The notes: generated by a model from the letters alone, not told the origin. Shown: positions 9,335 to 18,166, counted from the stretch's first letter. The stretch: DNA of 42,089 nt from Candidatus Propionivibrio aalborgensis (GCF_900089945.1 NZ_FLQY01000397.1:1-42089); one strand, 5' to 3'. Made by a program: numbers and translations.

Positions 9335-9357
9335 CAGACTGACTCTCAGCCATGTGG

Positions 9358-10317
9358 TCAGTTGTCAGCCGTCAAAGTGCTCATTTTCACTGCATCTTGA
9401 TCGCTAGGCTGAGATTGGTATCTTGATGGCGCTCCTGAGAGGAGCGATATCAGTGAAGCCGCTTCATCCGGATCGCCATACAAAACAGCAAGAGCAAGCA
9501 CATAGGTAACAGCTTGGTCATCTCGTCCAAGCTCAATTGCATCAATATCGCGGAAATACTTCCCAGCCCCCTTTGTTTGGAAGTCAGGGAATAGATCATG
9601 GCACCATTGATTAGGGCATGTCGCCAAAATTGTATCGCTGACAAAGCGCTTCCCGTGGGCAGTTGTCCAGCAGGCATAGTTTTTTCTATTTAACTGTTGT
9701 TGCAGTATCCTGATGAGGTGCGGTAAAAATGCCGGGCCTTGAAACGCTAGTAGAGTGCTGACGAGTTTCTGGTAGCGCCTCGGAATCGTATTCTCAGAGG
9801 GAAATGGAGTTGAAGTGCATTCACATGAAGCGTCGATCACCTTATGTGGCTGACTCGATAGAACTTCTCCCGTAACCACATTGAGTGGTATCTCGTGCTT
9901 TGAGCACCAGGATACTCCAACAATCTGATGGCTACGGCGCCAATAGGAACGCCCCCAAAATTCGAGATCTTCGGAGGCGCATTGGGGGCATAAGTAATAT
10001 CCGAATCGTCGGTGGTTCAGCATCGGGTTGTTAGGAGATCCTCTTTCGTTTGCGCCGTGGGGATGGCACCAGCGAGAGGTACATTCAAATGCTCCGTAGA
10101 AAGGCTTACAGGTGTGTGAGCAGACAAAATCCTGATCCGAGAGCCCTGCAATTTCTGCAATTAAGTGGGCTTTAGATGGGCGCTGCAAACGAGATTTCGC
10201 CTTTCGGACTCGCGAAAACAGTTCCTCTGTTGTTAAGGTGTTCCCACTCGCAACGTGTTCAAAATAGGCTGTTCCCAGTTCGTCGGGCAACATCTTCGGA
10301 ATATTTAAATTGAGCAT
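9358..10317 (-). CDS. tniQ: TniQ-family target-selection protein (second TniQ of a Tn7-like element)
   Basis: The product is 319 residues. A TniQ-type zinc module is present: C110-x2-C113 (CPQC), then YWRRSHQIVGVSWCSKH with C138 and H141, the usual CCCH spacing followed by a conserved Leu. TniQ/TnsD proteins recognise the target and recruit TnsC. The ATG at 10317 is one base after the stop codon of the upstream tnsD, so the two are translationally linked. It is shorter than the neighbouring TnsD and lacks its long C-terminal HTH region, which suggests a different targeting route (for example plasmids or replication-linked targets instead of a fixed site). That difference in targeting is inference. 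Confidence 0.82.
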   Translation of the reverse strand: MLNLNIPKMLPDELGTAYFEHVASGNTLTTEELFSRVRKAKSRLQRPSKAHLIAEIAGLSDQDFVCSHTCKPFYGAFECTSRWCHPHGANERGSPNNPMLNHRRFGYYLCPQCASEDLEFWGRSYWRRSHQIVGVSWCSKHEIPLNVVTGEVLSSQPHKVIDASCECTSTPFPSENTIPRRYQKLVSTLLAFQGPAFLPHLIRILQQQLNRKNYACWTTAHGKRFVSDTILATCPNQWCHDLFPDFQTKGAGKYFRDIDAIELGRDDQAVTYVLALAVLYGDPDEAASLISLLSGAPSRYQSQPSDQDAVKMSTLTADN

Positions 10318-10318
10318 T

Positions 10319-12079
10319 TCACAAAACCCTTTCGGAGTGGTGACATATAGGTGCTCGATTTAGCGCAGTCAGCAAGTCAGTAATGGCGGCCTTGCTCTTG
10401 GGCAATCGATCAAGCCTTGGCGAAAAAGAAAGCTTCGGCAGCCGACGTAAGATGGCTTGCACCTTTTTCCTTTCCCAGCTTTCCAGGTGGATTCGCTGAC
10501 CAAGTGAGGCGATTGCTCGGGAGCATTCCTCATCTCTAGCCAGCCAATTGACTCGCTCACGACGATGAGTGGGTTTTCGTCGCAACACGACGGGTGAACT
10601 TGATAGGTACGCAGACAACCAAATGCGGTCGTGGCGATATAGCCAGCTATATCCAGCACCTTCCAACTTCTGCGCATCCTTTCGCGTCAGTTGTGTGCGA
10701 GAGCCGAGTGCGTTGAGAAAGGCTTGGCGGTACTTCGCACGTTTCCATCGATGATTGGCTGCTTTCCAGCGCTGCAACTGTTCGGGGGCTTCTGAACAAA
10801 GCCGATCGATGGTCGATTTCGATAAGCTCAGTTCTCGCTCGATGTGAATCAGTGGCAGACCTTGATCCAACATAGCGCTGACCTTTGAGCGCAGTCCTTG
10901 TGTTAATTTTTTGGGTCTCTTGGGCAGGTTCAGCCAACCAAGTTTGCCGAGCCAGCGCGTGGCTGTGCCTATGTCAACGTTCTCGTCTTGGCACGCTTTC
11001 GTTAACGAGCAATCGCCCACTGAGACTCGGCACGAGATGCTTGCTAACTGTTTTGACAGAAGTTCCGGCGGACAAGGTTCTGATATGGCGGAGGCGGGAT
11101 GTATGGTCTCCGGTGGCGGAGGCGCAGAAATTTCTATTTCCCACGAAAGCACATTTCTAAAGAGTTCCCAACTACCAAAGAGGAGGTTGATGAGTAGAAG
11201 GTGACTGATCGGATTGGAGGGCCCCCGAGGCTTGCGAACTAGCTTTAGCAATCCCTCAATGGTGTTTGGTGTTGCTATACGGTTGAAGGGGGAAAGGCCG
11301 GCGATGGGTCGATATGCTTTCTCCAGTCGATCGATCAATTCGATAGCTCTGATTTTACCCGTCAGGGTCAATAACCCATTTTGCTTCAATCCATGCAAAT
11401 AGGCATAGCGCAGAGATTGGGGATCGATAGAACTGGCGTCGTCCCGAAGCGCTTGGCTTCCAAGCGTTGCAAGTTGCCGAAGTAAAGGGGGCGGGGCGAC
11501 TACCAAGGGTGTCGGGCCAGAGCCGTGGTCACGCTCATCAAGTGGCAGATGGAGGCATGACCAACCGGTGCCATCTCTTCTGATCCCTGATTGAAGCAAA
11601 GGAACGTTATGGCAAGGGCACACAAGTGAACTGGGTAGCTGATGTTCTCTATGCCAGTAGGCAAAGCCGTTTTCCTTCTGATCAATCAGCGCGCATTCCG
11701 GACAATGCCTTAGTGGAAGCAATGCACCGACAGGACTTGCTGGTAACCCGAGAAAGAATTTCAAACGTTCCGCTTCGTTGCTGCTCATCAGGCCTACTGC
11801 TTCAGGATTTGATGGCGAGTCTCTAAAACGCAGAAAGTAAGGGAGGATCGTGAAGTTGTTCGCAACAAACGCGACATCTCCATAGCATTGTTCAGTTACT
11901 TGGCAAAAGTGGGCTAGGTTAGACGGAAAATCATGGCGTAATCCTGAGAACGGAGAGCCGAAAAGCAACTGACTGGTCGTTCGGGCATTTTCATGGCCGT
12001 TGAGCCGAGCGATCAAGCCAACAATCGAATAGAGAGTGATGTCATTACAATGAGGGGGTAGTAACAAGGAGCAACTCAT
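10319..12079 (-). CDS. tnsD: TnsD/TniQ-family site-selection protein
   Basis: The product is 586 residues. The N-terminal TniQ domain begins LPPHCNDITLYSIVGLIARLNGH and carries zinc ligands C126, C129, C154 and H157 (HCPEC ... YWHREHQ ... CPCH). The C-terminal half contains repeated HTH-like stretches (VDIGTATRWLGKLGWL and GLPLIHIERELSLSKSTIDRL), as expected for a TnsD that reads a specific attachment sequence. By family knowledge it binds the target site and recruits TnsC. The ATG overlaps the tnsC stop codon as ATGA (12076-12079). Having this long TnsD beside a shorter TniQ is consistent with a two-pathway element. Confidence 0.85.
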   Translation of the reverse strand: MSCSLLLPPHCNDITLYSIVGLIARLNGHENARTTSQLLFGSPFSGLRHDFPSNLAHFCQVTEQCYGDVAFVANNFTILPYFLRFRDSPSNPEAVGLMSSNEAERLKFFLGLPASPVGALLPLRHCPECALIDQKENGFAYWHREHQLPSSLVCPCHNVPLLQSGIRRDGTGWSCLHLPLDERDHGSGPTPLVVAPPPLLRQLATLGSQALRDDASSIDPQSLRYAYLHGLKQNGLLTLTGKIRAIELIDRLEKAYRPIAGLSPFNRIATPNTIEGLLKLVRKPRGPSNPISHLLLINLLFGSWELFRNVLSWEIEISAPPPPETIHPASAISEPCPPELLSKQLASISCRVSVGDCSLTKACQDENVDIGTATRWLGKLGWLNLPKRPKKLTQGLRSKVSAMLDQGLPLIHIERELSLSKSTIDRLCSEAPEQLQRWKAANHRWKRAKYRQAFLNALGSRTQLTRKDAQKLEGAGYSWLYRHDRIWLSAYLSSSPVVLRRKPTHRRERVNWLARDEECSRAIASLGQRIHLESWERKKVQAILRRLPKLSFSPRLDRLPKSKAAITDLLTALNRAPICHHSERVL

Positions 12080-13608
12080 GCCGCCCCCCTTGCTGCAGCC
12101 AAGGTGTCCTGAAATCCTTTCAGGTGATGGGCTACCAATCCCGAACTACGTATGTCTCCATCGGGAAGGTTTTTCAAAAGCTCACTGCGTTTTGCATCTT
12201 GGTTCTTTTGCCTAGTCTGTTCGGCCTTGAATTTGGCACGTCCAGACTTCGGAGCCTTGGCTGGCGCTTTTTTCTTGCTTTCATCTTCCTTCGACTCCCC
12301 CTTTTGCGCTGTTGTTACCTGAGCGGAGGGCAGGGGGGCGATAGTTGGTTCGCGCGTGACAGAACCCCAGTAAGTGTCATAGAGCTTGATATCGACATCC
12401 TCGATGTCTTGCAATAAATCACTCTTCCTGAAGTGAAAACCATCGGCCAGATTGCGGTGTTCCTTATAGGTGCCGGATTCGTATACCAAAGTTATATCTT
12501 TGGAGCCAAAGCATTCTTGTTCCTGATGCAGCGCATTGCGCTGAGCCATGCACCATAGAAACAATGCTAGACGAGGTATGCCTCCACTGCAGCGGCGGAG
12601 TAATTGATTGCATTCTATTGGGTCGTTGATCGGGATAGTGAGGCAGTAATAGCTCATTATTCCTTTGGCAATAGCATCCCACTCCATGTCCGCCACTTCT
12701 TGGTCTTCTGCAGTCATGGCGATCGCGCCTGCGGGCATGAAGTGTTCGCTTGGGGTCGTATATAGACGATTGCTGTCCTGACTATAAGTGATCCAATCAA
12801 ATGCTGTTTCGTTGCCCAGAAATATGATGGGAATACCGGAATTCATCAGCATGAGCAGGAAATCTTGCATGAGATTGGCTTGGCCACTGAGAACAAGATT
12901 GCGAAGCTGTCCTTCCTCCAAAAACAGGATCCCCGTGTAATGGGCAACTAGGCGGCAAACTGTAGCCACAGCCAAGCGTTCCACTGTTTTGTGCTTCCGC
13001 GGGAGGTCGATCGCATATGAAGTGCCAAGTGCGTTGTCGATCTGTAAAAGGATATTGGTTAGAAACCCGCCTCGCGTGCCGTCATGGCTGATCGACACCT
13101 CAAGATAGACGAGTTGAGTGAGTGCTTCCCACCCGGCAACGCTGTTTGCTCCGTGGCGAATCACTTGTGGAAGCAGTTCACAGAACCGTTGTCTGGTCAC
13201 GCTTTTTCCTGTGCCGGTCGTGCCTTTCACGACTTGGACCGATATGCCTCGTGTCGGGCTCATAAACGGGTGGGTTTTACCATTGGGCTTGTGTAATACG
13301 GCTTCCCAGTAAAGCTGGCGTGCCTTTGCTATATTTGGATTCCGCCTGCGCAAACCGGCGTGAAGCATTCCATGCCATGTGAGTGCGGTTCGTATCATCT
13401 GCATGGTTGGCTCCAGCGGGGTCTTTTCACCAATGAGCAATTCGTCAATCTCGGTGAATCTGAGACTGGCGAGGTCGAGGCCTTCCAGTGGGTTGAATGC
13501 TAAATCGGTAGCTAGCTGTTCCGAATCCGAATAGTAAAGAATTTGTTGAGCTAGTGGATTGGGTGTGGAAAACCAGTGGGTTTCTGTAGGAGAGGGACGT
13601 TCATGCAT
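12076..13608 (-). CDS. tnsC: TnsC AAA+ transposition regulator
   Basis: The product is 510 residues from the ATG at 13608; a start at 13689 would run far into tnsB and has no ribosome site, whereas GAGGTG precedes 13608. Walker A is GTTGTGKS (129-136). A Walker B-like strand ILFLEEGQ (227-234) and IIFLGNETAF, resembling sensor 1, follow. Known TnsC proteins are ATP-dependent AAA+ switches that form rings on DNA and connect TnsD/TniQ to the TnsAB transposase. The C-terminus (about 420-510) is Lys/Ala-rich and probably disordered, perhaps the TnsA/TnsB contact region. It overlaps the end of tnsB by 8 nt (ATGCATGA) and overlaps tnsD by 4. Confidence 0.88.
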   Translation of the reverse strand: MHERPSPTETHWFSTPNPLAQQILYYSDSEQLATDLAFNPLEGLDLASLRFTEIDELLIGEKTPLEPTMQMIRTALTWHGMLHAGLRRRNPNIAKARQLYWEAVLHKPNGKTHPFMSPTRGISVQVVKGTTGTGKSVTRQRFCELLPQVIRHGANSVAGWEALTQLVYLEVSISHDGTRGGFLTNILLQIDNALGTSYAIDLPRKHKTVERLAVATVCRLVAHYTGILFLEEGQLRNLVLSGQANLMQDFLLMLMNSGIPIIFLGNETAFDWITYSQDSNRLYTTPSEHFMPAGAIAMTAEDQEVADMEWDAIAKGIMSYYCLTIPINDPIECNQLLRRCSGGIPRLALFLWCMAQRNALHQEQECFGSKDITLVYESGTYKEHRNLADGFHFRKSDLLQDIEDVDIKLYDTYWGSVTREPTIAPLPSAQVTTAQKGESKEDESKKKAPAKAPKSGRAKFKAEQTRQKNQDAKRSELLKNLPDGDIRSSGLVAHHLKGFQDTLAAARGAA

Positions 13609-16060
13609 GGGGCACCTCTGTCTGGCGGCTTTGAACAATCCGGGCAAATACAGATTTCTTCGCCGGCAAGGGCGCCGTTGTCGAAGCAATATCCTCTGTT
13701 GCCGGTTCCGGGGGCGGTGTAACTTTGACCAAAGGGAGTTTCACGACTCCTGGCTTGTGAACTGGCGCGCTATCAATGGGTGACTGTTCAGGTTCGACTG
13801 TCTCGGTCGCGGCGGTTTCAGGTGCGATGATCGGCATGCCATGATCCATCAAGGTTTTTTCAGTCTCTCGGTTTGATTTTTTTCCTTTGCGGATTGAAGA
13901 TTTCGAGGGGGATTTACCCACTTTCTCTACGGTCGCCTGATACTCCGCCTCGGCGGCATCGTTTGCTTCTTCTTGTTCGGCCTCAAGGTCGCTGATTTGT
14001 CGTTCTCGCCCTGATTCCGCGAAAAAAAGTCTGAGTTTGTTGGCGTCATCCAGTTCGTAGATGTCTGGCAGCGAACACTCTTCCAGTAACTGGCTGTCGT
14101 GAGTTTTTGCGGCTAAGGGGATTAGCTCCCCGGAATACAGGTCGCGATAGTAGATTTCGCTTGGGCGGTAAGGGTCATACAGAAAATCGTCATCAAAAGC
14201 AGTGGGCATGACGCGGGATCGCATCACCTTTGCTTCCAAGCACTTCTTGACGATCTGTTTGTGATGGCTGGCGTATCGGACATGAGATACAAATTCTCGC
14301 TTTTGCCCCTTGTCCGTACGTAGTAGTCGGATCCCGTTTTGTGTGAACGTTCCACGGGTGGGAATCAATAATGCTATTCGCGCCTCCGCCTCGCTGATTA
14401 GGCTGGTGGCTTGATTTCCGCGCTCGATTTCCCAGCGTGTCAGGTTGGCACGGGTTAGCTTTATTCCTTTGTCAACGAGTTCCCTCTGCATTTCCAGCGT
14501 TGGCACTATGTCGAGTTCCATCGTGTTCCAAGCGTAGATTGCGCGCGCTGTCTCACGAATTGCTTCAATGATGGTCATACGGGCCAAGACATCTGCCTTT
14601 TCCACGCCTCGTTCGGTTCGTTGACCATAAGTGGTCCCGACCAGATTGTGATCGACCAAACGATGGAGTCCATGATGTGTTGTTTCCACGTCGCTATTCA
14701 TATCTGAACGTGAAACTGGAACGAACTTGAGACCTGTGTTGACATTCTCAAATGCGTTCATGGCTGCTGCGGCACGGGCATCCGTGTTGTCTGCGAGGAG
14801 GGTGGCGAACCTGATGGTTATCCAGTTTTCCAACTCCTGTTCTTCTAGGCCCAGCCACTTCAGCCACTCGCGCTTCTCCGTGAGAGCGTGAAGATAGGCC
14901 AGTTGAACGGGAAGACTCCCCGGGGCGTCCAAACCCATATAGAACCCGGGTATGTATTTGTACTTGCTGTCGACGATCAAAACGCGGTGAGCCTGGCCGA
15001 TCCGGTTTAGTCGATTGATGACTGAAACGAATTCCTGATCGGTTGTAGTTGAGTCTATAGCGCCACGCTGCCCAATCTTTATAACGGTCTCGTTGGCGTA
15101 ACCAAATAGCACCCGGTCGATCCGCGCCAGTGCGCGAGGCGTAAGTTGCTTCTTCCAGGAGTCATGACCCGGGGAACGGATTTTTCCCCAATACTCGAAC
15201 TGAGTTTCTGTTGGGCATTGAATATCGGGGTGAACTATTCGTTTAGGATGCCCATCTTCACCAATCACAATGTCTGAGTAGAACTCACGTTTGAGTTTTC
15301 GGAATGCTTTTCGGCGTGTCTTTCCTCGCTTGTTGTAATGCCGCCAGGCAAATCCGCATTGATCCTTTTCTTCATCAGACAAGATGTGGCCTTCGAGGCC
15401 GATTTCGCCTGATTGTGTTGCCCTGTTGGGCGGCCCCATTTTCTTCTTTCCCTGTTTCTTTTCTTTACCCCTTCCACCGCATCTAGAGGTATAGGGGGTG
15501 ACAGAGCCTGATACGGAGCCTTCTGCCCAGTATTGGTTGAGGGTGTCGGTGATGCGACGGCGAAGGCGTTTTACATCTGTCGGCGACGTTGCCAGTTCGC
15601 GGGCTCGCTGGTTTATTTTTTCGGCTCGAATCTGCGGATCAAGAAGGAGATCTACATCTTCTGGATCTAGCAGTTTGACCAGAGGTTTGATCAATTCGAA
15701 ACGTTCAGCTCGTTCCTTACGTGGGGTTGATTGTTCTTGCCCGCGACGCAGGTATTTATTGTCCAACTCCTCTGGTGTGGCTTGAACATCCGGGCGCGGC
15801 GGAAGGCCTCCAGAGAGAAATACAAATTGCTTGCTAATGTCTTCCGAAAGCAGCCATGACAATTTTTCAACACGAGGGCTTAGGAAATAGAGGCGTCCAG
15901 CAGATTGTTTGGGGGTGGCACGTACGAAAGCGATCCTGTCGAGTTGCTTGTTAACCGCCAGAACCCGGAAGAACTCTGCATCGGGAGCATCCTCGTGGTT
16001 ACTGTGATACGAAGTGATGACTTCGCCTGGAATTGGTGAGCGAGTAATGAACTGGTTCAT
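13601..16060 (-). CDS. tnsB: TnsB DDE transposase
   Basis: The product is 819 residues. The catalytic core of the retroviral-integrase fold shows D336 (AIDSTT), D424 (LLADNTDAR) and E459 (SDVETTHHG); the 34-residue gap between the last two fits a DD(35)E enzyme. TnsB binds the element ends, cuts the 3' strands and joins them to the target. The N-terminal 300 residues hold basic HTH-rich DNA-binding segments, including a very basic stretch near 195-215. The C-terminus (about 690-819) is charged and Pro-rich, likely the TnsC-interacting tail. The ATG overlaps the tnsA stop codon as ATGA. Confidence 0.88.
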   Translation of the reverse strand: MNQFITRSPIPGEVITSYHSNHEDAPDAEFFRVLAVNKQLDRIAFVRATPKQSAGRLYFLSPRVEKLSWLLSEDISKQFVFLSGGLPPRPDVQATPEELDNKYLRRGQEQSTPRKERAERFELIKPLVKLLDPEDVDLLLDPQIRAEKINQRARELATSPTDVKRLRRRITDTLNQYWAEGSVSGSVTPYTSRCGGRGKEKKQGKKKMGPPNRATQSGEIGLEGHILSDEEKDQCGFAWRHYNKRGKTRRKAFRKLKREFYSDIVIGEDGHPKRIVHPDIQCPTETQFEYWGKIRSPGHDSWKKQLTPRALARIDRVLFGYANETVIKIGQRGAIDSTTTDQEFVSVINRLNRIGQAHRVLIVDSKYKYIPGFYMGLDAPGSLPVQLAYLHALTEKREWLKWLGLEEQELENWITIRFATLLADNTDARAAAAMNAFENVNTGLKFVPVSRSDMNSDVETTHHGLHRLVDHNLVGTTYGQRTERGVEKADVLARMTIIEAIRETARAIYAWNTMELDIVPTLEMQRELVDKGIKLTRANLTRWEIERGNQATSLISEAEARIALLIPTRGTFTQNGIRLLRTDKGQKREFVSHVRYASHHKQIVKKCLEAKVMRSRVMPTAFDDDFLYDPYRPSEIYYRDLYSGELIPLAAKTHDSQLLEECSLPDIYELDDANKLRLFFAESGRERQISDLEAEQEEANDAAEAEYQATVEKVGKSPSKSSIRKGKKSNRETEKTLMDHGMPIIAPETAATETVEPEQSPIDSAPVHKPGVVKLPLVKVTPPPEPATEDIASTTAPLPAKKSVFARIVQSRQTEVPHA

Positions 16061-16980
16061 TGTCCCTCTCCGGCAAATGCATTGCGGAGCGCAGCCTTGA
16101 GCGCACGACCGCCAGGTACAGGGGGGAGGCTTCTACGAACTGGGCGACTGAGATCACAGTCGATCATCTGATGCCACAACATGTGATCGAGCAAGAAGGT
16201 CGCATGGCTAAGGGGCAGAGCCCAGTCTCGTTGAAGCCGATGGAGCGTCTCTTTCAGCGATTCCTGACAAATGCGGTCACATCGCGCTGCGAGAAAATCA
16301 TGCAATACTGCTTGCAAAGGATGCGTTGGAGACAAGAAAGCAGCATCGACCATGCTCTCAAGTTGAGCGAATAGTACTGAGGGGTAGAGTGATGCGTCAC
16401 CGACGGTGTAGTGGACACCAAGTTGCAGCGCATAGCGGCGTTCTCCCTCCAGCTTTTCCGGCCCTCGGTCCAATGGATCGATATGTCGATATCGGTCTGC
16501 CTGGAGTGGTTTGATCGAAAGCAGGACAGAGCGGCGTTGGGGCGTCGCGATCCAAGGTAAGGTAAGGCAGAGATCGATCGTCCAAATATATGGGATGCCT
16601 GTTCCCACGAAAACGCCGTGCCGAATTCCCGCTTCTAAACAAATCGCCAGCATGCCGACAGAACGGGGAAGCGAGGCATCGTCAGCGAAATTTCTGCCGA
16701 ATTCAGGGTGGTGGTGGCTCCAAGGCCAGAGCGGGTATTGCTCACGTACCCATGCTCCTGTCCAGGCAGACAATAGCGCAACAAACCATTCGCTTTGACT
16801 AAAGAAATGACAACTCCGCTGAAATGGAGGCAATGCTTTACGAACTTGCACGGAGACGGGTGATGGATTCCAGCGCTTAATTTCAAGCATGGACTGGTAA
16901 TTCTCATCGAACCCGCTGCCATGGCCGCTAGCGATGAAATGGCTTAGATAATCATCTGTGATTTTTGGGGAGCGTCCCAT
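16057..16980 (-). CDS. tnsA: TnsA endonuclease
   Basis: The product is 307 residues, near the usual TnsA length. The catalytic triad of this restriction-endonuclease-fold enzyme is visible: E64 in SQSEW, D136 in IWTIDLC and K157 in LLSIKP, and the family hallmark WVREQYPLWPW follows the first. TnsA cuts the 5' strands at the transposon ends, so together with TnsB the element should move by cut-and-paste. It is the first gene of the five-gene unit tnsA-B-C-D-tniQ. A run GGGGAT lies about 10 nt before the ATG. The region upstream (16981-17257) should contain the operon promoter. Confidence 0.86.
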   Translation of the reverse strand: MGRSPKITDDYLSHFIASGHGSGFDENYQSMLEIKRWNPSPVSVQVRKALPPFQRSCHFFSQSEWFVALLSAWTGAWVREQYPLWPWSHHHPEFGRNFADDASLPRSVGMLAICLEAGIRHGVFVGTGIPYIWTIDLCLTLPWIATPQRRSVLLSIKPLQADRYRHIDPLDRGPEKLEGERRYALQLGVHYTVGDASLYPSVLFAQLESMVDAAFLSPTHPLQAVLHDFLAARCDRICQESLKETLHRLQRDWALPLSHATFLLDHMLWHQMIDCDLSRPVRRSLPPVPGGRALKAALRNAFAGEGQ

Positions 16981-17257
16981 AGGTTACATCCCCCTGAAAT
17001 CCGGTGGGAATGCTTGATCATTAGGGAGCTCCGGGTATTGCCGCAAGGCGGCAATCTTGTGGCGAGAAAACAGCATACTGAACCTCCATGTCTTGCCTGT
17101 ATGGTGATGCGTACGAAAAAAATGGACGCACGTATCCCTTGGCTGTCGGTCAATGGGTGAGTGAGCACTGGGTGCCCTTGACTCTTCGCGTGATAGGAGG
17201 CAGTATTTGATCAGCGTGTATCCAAATACCCCTGCTTCAACAGGGGCCTCATGCGCG
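16981..17257. other. Upstream region of tnsA with two hairpins
   Basis: No gene is visible. ATTGCCGC/GCGGCAAT (17037-17055, three-base loop) is a perfect 8-bp stem in the presumed tnsA leader. CCCCTG/CAGGGG (17229-17246, six-base loop) lies further out. They could be operators for self-regulation of the tns operon or structures at the right transposon end. No clear -35/-10 pair could be chosen. Confidence 0.35.
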
Positions 17258-17291
17258 AAAAGCCGACGGTAAAACGTTGGCTTTTTGTCTT
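17258..17291. terminator. Bidirectional rho-independent terminator-like hairpin
   Basis: AAAAGCC...GGCTTTT (17258-17264 and 17279-17285), with an inner ACG/CGT and one G-T pair, makes an 11-step stem with a six-base loop. The right side runs into a T-rich tract and the left side into an A-run. It lies downstream of the small HTH gene on the minus strand and would insulate that gene from the tnsA operon. Confidence 0.6.
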
Positions 17292-17322
17292 TCTAGGGGT
17301 ACCTCCTTCCTGTGATGCGGGA

Positions 17323-17622
17323 TTACAAATGGAAGTGACTTGGGCGATATCTATCACCAGTTAAGCGACTTGCTCCTCCCCTCTGCTTAGCGCCTTTTTG
17401 CCAATGACCAAACGAGATCAGTCTCTCGCGTTGGTCATTGTTCGCCGCTGGCTTTAATTTCAGGGCAACCGCAATTTCATGTGAGGTGCCACGTAGGCAC
17501 TTGGCTTCTCCTCTGAGAACCCGATAGACCAGGCCAACAGGAAATCCATACTCCCGAGCCCAGGCTGCAACGGACTTTCCGTTAGCCTCGAACAGTGCTT
17601 TTGTTTGATTTGCTTCGTTCAA
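17323..17622 (-). CDS. Small helix-turn-helix DNA-binding protein
   Basis: I start this gene at the TTG at 17622, because GGAG (17629-17632 on the minus strand) lies exactly six bases upstream and the protein then begins where the folded part begins (NEANQTKALFEANGKSVAAWAREYG). The ATG codons at 17700-17703 would add an unlikely hydrophobic leader. The 99-residue product has a Cro-like HTH (GKSVAAWAREYGFPVGLVYRVLRG) followed by SHEIAVALKL, a pattern common in phage- and transposon-borne regulators. The tail is basic. It is divergent from the XRE gene at 17768, with operator-like repeats between them, so the pair may form a switch controlling the transposon or its cargo. Confidence 0.7.
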   Translation of the reverse strand: MNEANQTKALFEANGKSVAAWAREYGFPVGLVYRVLRGEAKCLRGTSHEIAVALKLKPAANNDQRERLISFGHWQKGAKQRGGASRLTGDRYRPSHFHL

Positions 17623-17684
17623 TTCGTTCTCCGTAAGTATGTGGAACGAGATAAAAATCTCAACATCAAGATACAATATTACGC

Positions 17685-17700
17685 ATGTTTGTATAAACAT
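17685..17700. promoter_or_regulatory. Palindrome ATGTTT-N4-AAACAT in divergent regulator gap
   Basis: This is a perfect 6-bp-arm palindrome with a GTAT spacer in the AT-rich gap between two divergent HTH genes. It is a natural candidate operator for one of the two regulators. The binding protein is not known. Confidence 0.4.
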
Positions 17701-17723
17701 CAAGTGATTTATGAGAAGATTTT

Positions 17724-17762
17724 GGCAACCTATCGTTTGATATTGATATTTTCGAGGTTGCC
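17724..17762. promoter_or_regulatory. Inverted repeat GGCAACCT/AGGTTGCC overlapping ribosome site of XRE gene
   Basis: Perfect 8-bp arms (17724-17731 and 17755-17762) are separated by 23 bases. The right arm contains the AGG of the ribosome-binding site of the gene starting at 17768, so a protein bound here, or a folded leader, could block translation or transcription. This would suit autoregulation. Confidence 0.45.
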
Positions 17763-17767
17763 TTCAG

Positions 17768-18166
17768 ATGTCCGCTGTAGTGTCGTTGCCCAGTTTTCCC
17801 GACCGACTTCGTATGGAGAGGCGCCGCCTAGGGCTTACCCAGGAACAGTTCGCAGTGCTGGGCGGGGCGTCAAAAACCGCGCAATACATGTATGAGGCGG
17901 GAAAAAATTGGCCGACATGCGAATACCTTGAGGCTCTTCGAAGCAGCGGTGTTGATGTGGCATTCATCGCAACTGGAGCTCGAACGGCCGCCAACGCGAT
18001 TGATTGGGAACTGCTACGCCAAGCCTTCCTGCTCGTGCAGCACAACTTGGCGTCGAAGCCGGATCGGGCATTCTCACCGGATCAGCTTTTTGACGCTTTT
18101 AAGACAGCTGTTCAGATGGCGCAGGGAGTGACGAGGCCAGACCTCGTGACTCAGGCTGAAAACTAA
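17768..18166 (+). CDS. XRE-family transcriptional regulator
   Basis: The product is 132 residues. The N-terminal HTH reads FPDRLRMERRRLGLTQEQFAVLGGASKTAQYMYEAGKNWPTCEYLEAL (given here in pieces of a standard XRE fold), residues about 9-60, followed by a helical tail. Similar proteins are common in prophages and mobile elements, where they repress divergent genes. The ATG follows GAGG by about ten bases. The gene is 22 bp upstream of the membrane protein at 18189 and probably shares a transcript with it. It is divergent from the small HTH gene at 17323. Confidence 0.8.
   Translation: MSAVVSLPSFPDRLRMERRRLGLTQEQFAVLGGASKTAQYMYEAGKNWPTCEYLEALRSSGVDVAFIATGARTAANAIDWELLRQAFLLVQHNLASKPDRAFSPDQLFDAFKTAVQMAQGVTRPDLVTQAEN

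Larger units (their letters stand above)
9107..9357. other. Gene-free stretch, probable left end region of the Tn7-like element
   Basis: No gene is visible. The stretch holds a perfect 13-bp direct repeat (9201-9213 and 9322-9334), a third related TCGTAA at 9276-9281, and TGGAGAGC repeated near 9135 and 9286. Tn7-type ends carry several short repeated TnsB-binding sites within about 150 bp, so this is the natural place for the transposon end beyond tniQ. I could not identify a terminal TGT/ACA pair or a 5-bp target duplication. Confidence 0.4.
9358..16980 (-). mobile_element. Tn7-like transposition module (tnsABCD-tniQ)
   Basis: Five genes on one strand, each overlapping or within one base of the next, encode TnsA, TnsB, TnsC, TnsD and a second TniQ. 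The limits given are those of the genes: the real element must extend at least into 9107-9357 on one side and into or beyond 16981-17322 on the other. The genes at 17323-19949 may be cargo. No CRISPR array or Cas gene is present in the window, so there is no sign of RNA-guided targeting. Confidence 0.85.

Noticed and set aside
9107-17322. CRISPR-associated (RNA-guided) Tn7-like element
   Set aside because: No Cas gene or repeat-spacer array is present.
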